Below are positions 6,284-11,413 of a DNA stretch of 11,413 nucleotides, piece by piece. The notes below the pieces were generated by a model. It had not been told where the DNA came from, did no database searches, and worked only from the letters and a program-made list of their open reading frames with translations. Position numbers and translations under genes: made by a program. This stretch comes from Candidatus Woesearchaeota archaeon. GTDB lineage: Archaea; Nanobdellota; Nanobdellia; Woesearchaeales; JAGVYO01. The DNA is taken from positions 1-11,413 of the forward strand of contig JAGVYO010000009.1 in NCBI GenBank assembly GCA_018303225.1, read 5' to 3'. The stretch's first letter is position 1. The number at the start of each line of letters is the position of its first letter.

Positions 6284-6790
6284 TCATCGTTCCCTCAGTT
6301 CCGGATATAGCTTTTCGATTTGTTCTTGGATTTGCCTCATTTCGGATTTTTCTACCCTGACTATAGGGTGCATCCTCAGAAGGATCCAGTGGGCTTTCCT
6401 ATACCGGCTTAAGACCCCTAATTCCTCGGCGACATCCTCGAAGGCATAGCCGGGATAATCCACCATGAACGGGTTTTTTGTAAGCTGGTCACCGGTGGGT
6501 GTTAACCCCCACTCTACTTCAACCAACTTGTTGAGGTATACTGTCCCGTCGCTTCTTAACCTTACCGAGGCCTGACCCGGACAAACCGCAGCTACAGCCA
6601 CCAATTCCGACTTTGAACCTCCCTCGTGCCGGAACATCTTGTCAAGGGTTATACCCCCCAGACTTCCGATCTTCATAATATCCAATTCATCCGAAGGCAA
6701 AACTGCTGCGATCTTTTGCCTTGCCTTTAGGCTCCCATAAGGTATATGCTCTCTGGATATTATACTATGGTATAGCTCTGTCATGCTCAT
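6284..6790 (-). CDS. Unrecognised 168-residue protein
   Basis: I do not recognise this protein. It is predicted soluble: no signal peptide or membrane segment is visible. The first half is mixed helical, with KARQKIAAVLPSDELDIMKI. The middle looks like beta strands (LVAVAAVCPGQASVRLRSDG, then TVYLNKLVEVEWGLTPTG). The end is charged and probably helical (RVEKSEMRQIQEQIEKLY). Three ATG codons cluster at 6793, 6790 and 6784. The strong ribosome binding site GGAGGG (6797-6802) is 3, 6 and 12 bases from them, so 6790 is preferred and 6793 is a close alternative; the further ATG at 6814 lies before the site and is unlikely. A run of six T follows the stop immediately on the coding strand, with the long inverted repeats beyond. 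It is divergent from taw1. The good ribosome site and protein-like composition support a real gene of unknown function. Confidence 0.7.
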   Translation of the reverse strand: MSMTELYHSIISREHIPYGSLKARQKIAAVLPSDELDIMKIGSLGGITLDKMFRHEGGSKSELVAVAAVCPGQASVRLRSDGTVYLNKLVEVEWGLTPTGDQLTKNPFMVDYPGYAFEDVAEELGVLSRYRKAHWILLRMHPIVRVEKSEMRQIQEQIEKLYPELRER

Positions 6791-6796
6791 CATTAT

Positions 6797-6802
6797 CCCT
6801 CC
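6797..6802 (-). promoter_or_regulatory. Ribosome binding site GGAGGG deciding the start at 6790
   Basis: GGAGGG on the - strand is complementary to the 3' end of archaeal 16S rRNA and lies six bases before the ATG at 6790. It rules out the longest open frame start (6814), which is upstream of it. The rest of the gap to taw1 (6803-7026) is AT-rich; beyond scattered TATA-like runs, for example 6976-6988, I see no gene in it. Confidence 0.6.
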
Positions 6803-7026
6803 GGTTGTTTTCATTCACGTTAATTCCAAGAAATCTCTTTTTTTCGTTCCAGCATGCAATGGTTTTTCAGACCTGTGCCAAAGACAGAACTTATTAAGAG
6901 ATTTGAAACTAATTAAAGCAGAATTCAAAAAATATTCTATTGGTTTGCATCCGCATAAAAGACAGTAACCTGTGCTTATATATAAATTTTCTCATGAGCG
7001 ACGGCGCTTCTCATCAAATCAAAAAC

Positions 7027-7034
7027 TATTTAAA
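7027..7034 (+). promoter_or_regulatory. TATA box of taw1 (leaderless transcript)
   Basis: The box TATTTAAA (TTTAAA core at 7029-7034) is centred about 26 bases before the taw1 ATG at 7058. That is the standard archaeal distance from TATA box to transcription start, so the mRNA probably begins at or next to the start codon. No ribosome binding site is needed or seen. A second TATA-like run (6976-6988) lies further upstream. Confidence 0.55.
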
Positions 7035-7057
7035 TTCCCCGAGGATTAACTATTGTT

Positions 7058-7522
7058 ATGGATGCGCTGTACAAAAAGCTCCTGGAGCGGCAGCAGTACC
7101 GTTTTATCGGCGAGCACAGCGCCGTGAAGGTGTGCGGATGGACCAAGACAGTTGTCAAGGGAAAAGGCGGCTGCTACAAGCAGAAATTCTACGGCATCCA
7201 AAGCCACCAATGCGCGCAGATGTCGCCGGCGGTGAATTTCTGCAATCATGATTGTGTGTTCTGCTGGCGCGAGCGGAATAATTCTTCATTTGGGAAAATA
7301 GACGATCCGGTGGAAGTGGCTAACGGCGTTGCAGAAGCTCAAGTTAAATTGCTGGCGGGTTTCGGCGGGCATCCGAACGCGGACCTGCAGAAGTTTGCGG
7401 AATCCAGGCAGATCAAACACGTAGCCATTTCTCTGAACGGCGAGACATTTGCCTATCCGAAAATCGGCGGGCGAGACATTGGCCTATCCGAAAATCGGCG
7501 AACTCATCACCGAATTCCATAA
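7058..7522 (+). CDS. taw1: taw1 N-terminal fragment (before and through the frameshift)
   Basis: As the sequence stands, this frame encodes 154 residues. The first 127 or so are authentic Taw1, with all six cysteines of the two Fe-S clusters. The frame then runs through the first copy of the duplicated segment and ends in an unrelated tail (GRDIGLSENRRTHHRIP) created by the frameshift. It lacks most of the barrel that holds SAM, pyruvate and tRNA, so it would not be active alone. The ATG at 7058 fits both the Taw1 N-terminus (MDALYKKLLERQQYRFIG) and the leaderless promoter. Confidence 0.6.
   Translation: MDALYKKLLERQQYRFIGEHSAVKVCGWTKTVVKGKGGCYKQKFYGIQSHQCAQMSPAVNFCNHDCVFCWRERNNSSFGKIDDPVEVANGVAEAQVKLLAGFGGHPNADLQKFAESRQIKHVAISLNGETFAYPKIGGRDIGLSENRRTHHRIP
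7439..7500 (+). repeat. 31-base tandem duplication (2 copies) within taw1
   Basis: Bases 7439-7469 and 7470-7500 are identical at 30 of 31 positions; the single difference is T at 7450 against G at 7481. Because 31 is not divisible by three, the second copy shifts the reading frame by one. Each copy begins GGCGAGACATT and ends AAAATCGGCG. The G version gives the residues expected in the uninterrupted enzyme. Confidence 0.95.
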
Positions 7523-8033
7523 AAAGGGCCAATCCACTTTTGTGGTGTCCAACGGAACCTTTCCGGAGCGGTTGAAGGAGATGATAACGAAAAACCAATT
7601 GCCTACCCAATTGTACATCTCTTTGGAAGCACCGAATAAAGGGATCTATATCAAGGTGGACCGGCCGATTTTTGAGAATACATGGGACAAACTGATGGAG
7701 ACCCTTGATGTATTGCATGAAATCAAAGACAAGACAAGAACCGTTATTCGGGTAACATTGGTCAAGGATGTCAATATGGTGGATCCGGAAGGGTATGCCA
7801 AGCTCATTGAAAAAGCGCAGCCGAAATTCCTGGAAGTGAAGGGCTATATGTTCGTCGGCGCTTCCCGGATGCGGTTAAACATTTCCAACATGCCGCGGCA
7901 TCCTGAGGTGAAATCCTTTGCGGAAGAGATCGGGAAGCATTGCGGCTATAAGGTGATTGATGAGTCTGAAATCTCGCGGGTGGTGCTGATGATGGAAGAG
8001 GACAGCCCTGATCGAATCATGAAATTTGATTAA
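7449..8033 (+). CDS. taw1: taw1 C-terminal fragment (after the frameshift)
   Basis: The downstream frame encodes genuine Taw1 from GETLAYPKIGELITEFHKKG to the end (about 187 authentic residues). It could in theory start at TTG 7449, giving an N-terminus MPIRKSA that is a frameshift product. No ribosome binding site is evident before this TTG, so independent translation is doubtful. The segment holds the second half of the radical-SAM barrel and the conserved DESEISRV stretch near the end. It ends at TAA 8031-8033, 38 bases from the convergent NRAMP gene stop. Confidence 0.55.
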   Translation: MPIRKSAGETLAYPKIGELITEFHKKGQSTFVVSNGTFPERLKEMITKNQLPTQLYISLEAPNKGIYIKVDRPIFENTWDKLMETLDVLHEIKDKTRTVIRVTLVKDVNMVDPEGYAKLIEKAQPKFLEVKGYMFVGASRMRLNISNMPRHPEVKSFAEEIGKHCGYKVIDESEISRVVLMMEEDSPDRIMKFD

Positions 8034-8071
8034 TTCCTCCTATCTTTCTGTGATGTGTCATTCTTCCCTGT

Positions 8072-9337
8072 TCACCCTTTCCAAAAGAAGCTATAGAGAA
8101 GGTAAACATTGAAAGCCAATATGACCGTCCCGAACAATACGGCAAAGAAAGTTGTGGCTTTCTTGTTCACAAGCTCTCCCATTATCTTCTTATTCGAAGT
8201 GAATATGATTATGGGGATCAATGGCAGCGGAATAAGCAGGCTTAATGCGACCTGGCTGTAAACCAGTATATTTAATGGTTCCATACCTACCAAAATAGCT
8301 ATCGTCAGAGGTATGACGTTAATGAACCTTGTTACAAGCCTTCTTATCCACACGTTTATCCTGAATCCTGTCAGGCCTTCCATCACAGCTTGGCCTGCCA
8401 ATGTTCCCGTAACAGAGGACGAGATGCCTGATGAGAGAAGTGCAACTGCAAATATAGTGGCAGAAAAACCGCCAAATAAGGGGATAAGCGTCTTATAAGC
8501 CTGGCCAAGAGTTGCAACCTCTCCAACCTGGTAGAATGCAGCAGCAGCCATAATCAGCATTGCAGCATTGATGAGTCCTGCTATAATCAGATATACAATA
8601 TCATCTACCATATGGAACCTAAGCATCTGGAGCTTATTCCCGAAATTAGAGCTGGCGATCTTATTTTTTATCAGCCATGAATGCACGAACAGGGCATGTG
8701 GCATTACTGTTGCCCCTATGATCCCGACAGCAATAAGTGCGCTTTCCTTATTAAGCACCGGAGTCACGGAATGGATCAATATGGAAGATATATTCGGCCT
8801 TGTTACTATCACCTCATAAAGGAAAGCCAGGCCTATGATGCCTACAAATACTACAAATGCCTGCTCAAGCACCCTGAATTTTTTTCTTGTCAAAAAAAGT
8901 ATCAGCAGAACATCTGCAACTGCAATGTATGTCCCCCACAACAGGGGTATCCCGAAAAGGAGGTTTAACGCCACCACGATGCCGAGAAATTCTGCCAGAT
9001 CGGTTGCTAAAATTGCAATCTCAGATGCAATCCAGTAAAACATCACAGCTGCCTTGCTCTTGAATCTCAGTTTGATGAGCTCCGGCAAGGAATATCCAGC
9101 AATCCCTATCTTCCCGGACAGATACTGGAAAAGCATGGCCATGCCGCTTGCCATCCATATTACCCAAAGAAGGTCGTAGTTGAAGGAAGCCCCCCCCGCA
9201 ATATTGGTCCCCCAGTTCCCGGGATCGATGTAGGCCACGCTCACAATGAGGCCGGAGCCCATGAACAGCCATAGCCTCCTGTCCGCTAATAACCTCAGGA
9301 AGCTCCTGAATTTTTCCACAATTGCATTTGTTTTCAT
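8072..9337 (-). CDS. NRAMP-family Mn2+/Fe2+ transporter
   Basis: A 421-residue inner-membrane protein with about eleven hydrophobic segments, the usual NRAMP fold. These proteins import Mn2+ or Fe2+, usually with protons. The metal-site signatures are present: DPGN in the first membrane helix (Asp38, Asn41) and ATVMPH in the sixth (Ala209, Met212, His214). The methionine is the hallmark of selectivity for transition metals over Mg2+ and Ca2+. The start chosen is ATG 9337. A TTG at 9358 in the same frame overlaps the upstream gene's TGA by three bases (TTGA) and would add seven residues. The gene is last in a four-gene - strand run with a 17-base gap to the preceding small ORF. Some stretches are clearly more AT-rich than the ZIP and oxidase genes upstream (about 35-38% GC in the 60-base lines at 8161 and 8581), which could indicate a separate origin. 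The family call is certain. Confidence 0.95.
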   Translation of the reverse strand: MKTNAIVEKFRSFLRLLADRRLWLFMGSGLIVSVAYIDPGNWGTNIAGGASFNYDLLWVIWMASGMAMLFQYLSGKIGIAGYSLPELIKLRFKSKAAVMFYWIASEIAILATDLAEFLGIVVALNLLFGIPLLWGTYIAVADVLLILFLTRKKFRVLEQAFVVFVGIIGLAFLYEVIVTRPNISSILIHSVTPVLNKESALIAVGIIGATVMPHALFVHSWLIKNKIASSNFGNKLQMLRFHMVDDIVYLIIAGLINAAMLIMAAAAFYQVGEVATLGQAYKTLIPLFGGFSATIFAVALLSSGISSSVTGTLAGQAVMEGLTGFRINVWIRRLVTRFINVIPLTIAILVGMEPLNILVYSQVALSLLIPLPLIPIIIFTSNKKIMGELVNKKATTFFAVLFGTVILAFNVYLLYSFFWKG

Positions 9338-9354
9338 AAAACCTGAAACCCCTC

Positions 9355-9561
9355 TCAACTCAGCTCGGATTTCTCCAAAAAGTGCCGTATTGCAGGCTTA
9401 ACCTTATTCTGGGCATTGCCGTAGAAGGCCCGGGCTTTCTTGTTTACGCTCTTGGTAAAAAACACAAGAGTCGCGCCGCACGCTGTGACCAGCCAGATGA
9501 AGCACGTCATGAAGAAAGTCTGCATGACAGGATGCAGGTTCTGCAGCGCTTCGATAATCAT
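9355..9561 (-). CDS. 68-residue one-helix protein resembling the first helix of GufA-type ZIP transporters
   Basis: Residues 1-42 (ALQNLHPVMQTFFMTCFIWL, then a helix ending GATLVFFTKSVNKK) resemble the N-terminus of GufA/ZupT-like ZIP metal transporters: an amphipathic lead, the first membrane helix, and the FFTKxVNKK loop. In those proteins this is followed by a second helix with an LGFAAGVM-like motif. Here the frame instead continues AFYGNAQNKVKPAIRHFLEK and stops, and no other frame nearby restores the ZIP sequence. It may be a relic of a lost ZIP gene or a retained single-helix subunit or regulator. Translation looks real: GAGGTGA (9566-9572) is an excellent ribosome binding site four bases before ATG 9561. 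The gene sits 17 bases after the ZIP gene and ends 17 bases before the NRAMP ATG. The ZIP resemblance is from memory of the family pattern. Confidence 0.6.
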   Translation of the reverse strand: MIIEALQNLHPVMQTFFMTCFIWLVTACGATLVFFTKSVNKKARAFYGNAQNKVKPAIRHFLEKSELS

Positions 9562-9565
9562 CCAT

Positions 9566-9572
9566 TCACCTC
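9566..9572 (-). promoter_or_regulatory. Strong ribosome binding site GAGGTGA before the small ZIP-like gene
   Basis: GAGGTGA on the - strand is close to the ideal archaeal Shine-Dalgarno sequence and is four bases from ATG 9561. It fixes the start of this small gene, although the open frame extends upstream to 9669 inside the ZIP gene. It is one of the best ribosome binding sites seen in the window, which argues that the short protein is translated. Confidence 0.65.
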
Positions 9573-9578
9573 TCTCCT

Positions 9579-10778
9579 TTATCCCAGCACCAGCACGCCG
9601 GTCATGTACATGATGATCAGGCCCGCCAAAAACCCAAGTACGTTGGTGACGGTGAAGACGGACATCCACTGGCCCTTGGACATCTGCTTGGTGATGTCAA
9701 ACGCGACGTCGAATATGGCTCCTGCGCCGATGGCCAGGAAAAATACGGCAGCGGCGGCGGAATACGAGAAACCGCCTATGAGCGCGCCGGCTATGGTTGG
9801 GGCGCCTGCCAGAATGCCCATCACCACCAAATGCACGAAAAAACGCCTGATAAGGCTGAAGGTCCTTGTCAGCGGGGCCACAATGGCGATGCCTTCTGTC
9901 ACGTTGTGGATCATGAACCCGATCACCAGTGTGCTGCCCAGCGTAATCTCGCCAATGGCATAGGCGCTTCCGATGGCAAGCCCTTCTCCCAGATTATGCA
10001 ACCCTATGCCCAGCGCAATCAGATACCCCCAGCTCAGAGCCTGGTATTGCTCGCTCTTCTGCCGCTGGAACTGGGTCTTGTAACTCACCGCTGAGAGAGT
10101 CATGACCGCGAGGAGGAACCCTATCACCAGGATGCCTGTGCCGTTGAACGCATTGGGGAGGCTGCCGGCAAGCTCGACGGATTCCGAGAGCGCATCGAAT
10201 CCCAGAAATACCAACAGGCCGATAGTGAGGGAAAGGAGGAAGCTGTACCAGTTCCCCCGCAGCCTCTTGAGGAAAGGGAACCACAGCAGGCCCAAAAGCA
10301 CAGGGATGACTCCCACGTAGATGCCGAGCAGCACAAAGGTCTTGAAATACGTCCAGTTGAACATTGGCGTCAGGGTTGCAACGCCCACTTCCCCTTCAAA
10401 CGTGACGCCGTTGCTGGAGAAGAGGGTGATAAATAGGGGATCGCCTTCCAGCCACGGATAATGGAGCTTGATCCTTCCGCGCTCGAGAGGGCTTAATGTT
10501 TTATCAGCTCCCATGTCAAACTGCCAGAACACCTCGTTCACCGCGACCTGGGCGATGGTCACGGGCTCGGGGCCGTCGTTTATGATCTCGACGACGATCT
10601 GCTCGGGCTCAAGGATAATCCGTTGAATCGCGACTTCCTCTATAGGTGGCAGGGTGGCCTTAAAGACGCCGAGCGGACCGAAGATCAGGAAGCCAAAGAG
10701 CAGCATGGCCAGCAGCACGATGGGCAGCAAAGCGCTGCCCCAGAACCAGAACCACTTCTTTTTCGGCTCTTCCATCAT
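9579..10778 (-). CDS. ZIP-family metal transporter with N-terminal membrane helix and extracytoplasmic beta domain
   Basis: A 399-residue membrane protein. Residues 9-37 form a membrane helix (KWFWFWGSALLPIVLLAM). Residues about 40-140 are a beta-rich, non-membrane domain with VVEIINDGPEPVTIAQVAVN and HYPWLEGDP, probably outside the cell. Residues about 143-399 are a ZIP domain with eight or so helices. ZIP proteins move Zn2+, Fe2+ or Mn2+ toward the cytosol. The two metal-site motifs are intact: HNLGEG (His261, Asn262, Glu265) in helix IV and HNVTEG (His291, Glu295) in helix V. The start is ATG 10778, which overlaps the oxidase stop by four bases (ATGA) with GAGGT six bases upstream; ATG 10775 is equally in frame. 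This tight coupling to a multicopper oxidase suggests that the oxidase and the transporter, perhaps through the extra domain, act on the same metal. The exact metal is not determinable. Confidence 0.9.
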   Translation of the reverse strand: MMEEPKKKWFWFWGSALLPIVLLAMLLFGFLIFGPLGVFKATLPPIEEVAIQRIILEPEQIVVEIINDGPEPVTIAQVAVNEVFWQFDMGADKTLSPLERGRIKLHYPWLEGDPLFITLFSSNGVTFEGEVGVATLTPMFNWTYFKTFVLLGIYVGVIPVLLGLLWFPFLKRLRGNWYSFLLSLTIGLLVFLGFDALSESVELAGSLPNAFNGTGILVIGFLLAVMTLSAVSYKTQFQRQKSEQYQALSWGYLIALGIGLHNLGEGLAIGSAYAIGEITLGSTLVIGFMIHNVTEGIAIVAPLTRTFSLIRRFFVHLVVMGILAGAPTIAGALIGGFSYSAAAAVFFLAIGAGAIFDVAFDITKQMSKGQWMSVFTVTNVLGFLAGLIIMYMTGVLVLG

Positions 10779-11413
10779 TCCTCGACCTCGAACATCCCAT
10801 TCCATCCCAGCTCCGCAAACTCGGTCTTGTGGGCGTGGAACATGTACATTCCCGGGTACTTGAACCGGATGTCAAGGATCGAGCGCTGGCCCTGGCCCAT
10901 CACAGTGGTGTCGGTGAAGAAATCCGGATCCAGCTTTGTGCCGGTCGGATATTCGTCAAAAAAGTTGGCGTGGAGATGGAAGGAGTTTACCGGGTCGAAC
11001 TCCAGCAGGTTGCTCAGGTGGATCCTGACCAGCTCTCCCTTCTTTACCTTGATGGGATGGTTGGCGTAGTAAAACGCCGCTGTGTTGACGGCATACACGT
11101 CGTTCGCGCCGTCAAAATCAGTGTCAAAGCCGTTCATGACCATGACCATCTCCTTGTCCGGCTTCGGGCGGGTGTCGTTCTTCGGATCCACGATGTATGC
11201 TCCGTACAATCCTTTGCTGATGTGCTGGGTGAGCGGAAGGCCGTGGCAATGGTACACATGGGTGCCGAAAGGCTCTGCGGTGAACTCATAGGTGAACTTC
11301 TCGCCGGGCAGCTGGAGGTCGTGCACCATGGCACCGTCCATCTCAGCCGTATGGAATCCGTGGAAATGCAGGCTGTGGGGCTTGCTCCCGCTATTCTCGA
11401 AATGGATGCGGAT
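10775..11413 (-). CDS. Two-domain-type multicopper oxidase, C-terminal part
   Basis: The last 212 residues of a multicopper oxidase; the 5' end lies beyond the window. Such enzymes oxidise metals (Fe2+, Mn2+, Cu+) or organics and reduce O2 to water, usually outside the membrane. Visible copper ligands, counted from the first visible residue, are HSLHFHG (His16, His18) and THVYHCHG (His55, Cys56, His57) with a further His64, the type 1 site of the first domain. In the second domain come NSFHLHA and FHAHKTEFAELGWNGMF (His193, His195). In the second domain alanine replaces the cysteine between the two histidines, so the blue type 1 copper is only in domain one. That is the arrangement called type C in two-domain oxidases. 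The axial position in SKGLYG is Leu rather than Met, which in related enzymes raises the redox potential. The stop overlaps the ZIP start. The protein's metal substrate is inferred from context only. Confidence 0.93.
   Translation of the reverse strand: MRIHFENSGSKPHSLHFHGFHTAEMDGAMVHDLQLPGEKFTYEFTAEPFGTHVYHCHGLPLTQHISKGLYGAYIVDPKNDTRPKPDKEMVMVMNGFDTDFDGANDVYAVNTAAFYYANHPIKVKKGELVRIHLSNLLEFDPVNSFHLHANFFDEYPTGTKLDPDFFTDTTVMGQGQRSILDIRFKYPGMYMFHAHKTEFAELGWNGMFEVEE

Larger units (their letters stand above)
7058..8033 (+). pseudogene. taw1: taw1/TYW1 (4-demethylwyosine synthase), frameshifted by a 31-base tandem duplication
   Basis: Taw1 is the radical-SAM enzyme that condenses pyruvate with N1-methylguanosine at position 37 of tRNA-Phe to form the tricyclic base of wyosine. 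The frame from 7058 carries Cys26, Cys39 and Cys52 (second Fe-S cluster) and the CNHDCVFC radical-SAM motif (Cys62, Cys66, Cys69). These are the same positions as in the Methanocaldococcus jannaschii enzyme, as I recall it. After SLNGET the frame is lost, because bases 7439-7469 are repeated at 7470-7500 with one mismatch. Removing one copy joins NGETLAYPKIG directly to ELITEFHKKG and yields 314 residues, the normal archaeal length. The rest (FVVSNGTF, TQLYISLEAPN, FLEVKGYMFVGAS, YKVIDESE) is intact with no other damage. So the lesion is either very recent or an assembly artefact. As written, no full-length protein can be made. Confidence 0.9.

Noticed and set aside
6130..6360. 76-codon + strand frame over the inverted repeats
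   Set aside because: Much of it encodes the stem-loop arms and the rest is antisense to the 6284-6790 gene; no ribosome binding site and no protein-like pattern.
6831..6904. Nine-base inverted repeat AAATCTCTT / AAGAGATTT in the gap before taw1
   Set aside because: Short arms with a 56-base spacer in AT-rich DNA are expected by chance, and they align with no promoter element.
6940..7251. 103-codon + strand frame overlapping the start of taw1
   Set aside because: It overlaps the conserved Taw1 N-terminus in another frame and crosses the taw1 promoter.
7439..7500. Programmed ribosomal frameshift in taw1
   Set aside because: There is no slippery heptamer with a downstream structure, and the 31-base direct repeat explains the frame change fully.
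9190..9197. Run of eight C as a possible sequencing frameshift in the NRAMP gene
   Set aside because: The reading frame continues correctly on both sides, with the DPGN motif just before it and NIAGGASF across it.

Overview
The window looks like a piece of an archaeal chromosome. The evidence is TATA-type promoter boxes about 26 bases ahead of likely transcription starts (clearest before the tRNA-wybutosine gene), GGTGA-type ribosome binding sites, a TreT-type trehalose synthase, and a Taw1 enzyme with the archaeal length and cysteine spacing. The lineage cannot be fixed from this stretch; an uncultivated, metagenome-derived archaeon is my guess. The window is densely coded, with no gap above 300 bases and no tRNA, rRNA, CRISPR array or intact transposase that I can see.

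Region 1 (1-3916, + strand) is a sugar and osmolyte block: the 3' end of a ROK-family sugar kinase, a TreT-like glycosyltransferase, and a 648-residue fusion of a GT4 glycosyltransferase with a HAD-type phosphatase. Together they could make phosphorylated glucose, trehalose and a second sugar-derived solute formed as a phosphate intermediate and then dephosphorylated. The fusion's product cannot be read from sequence.

Region 2 (3917-6066, - strand) is a two-gene unit: a double-length ThyX-like protein whose two halves retain complementary parts of the ThyX signature, followed by a DUF2203 protein. Its promoter TATA box lies inside a perfect 18-base palindrome. Region 3 (about 6113-6283) is non-coding and holds two adjacent inverted repeats, one ending in a terminator-like hairpin plus T-run. 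It could be a structured RNA or an orphan IS200/IS605-like end. It is followed by an unrecognised 168-residue protein gene on the - strand (6284-6790).

Region 4 (7058-8033, + strand) is taw1 (radical-SAM step of wyosine synthesis), broken by a 31-base tandem duplication that shifts the frame. Removing one copy restores a normal 314-residue enzyme. Region 5 (8072-11413, - strand) is a tightly packed metal-handling operon, in transcription order: a two-domain multicopper oxidase (5' end outside the window), a ZIP transporter with an extra domain, a 68-residue protein resembling only the first membrane segment of another ZIP subfamily, and an NRAMP Mn/Fe transporter. The layout suggests that metal oxidation and divalent-metal transport are coupled at the cell surface.
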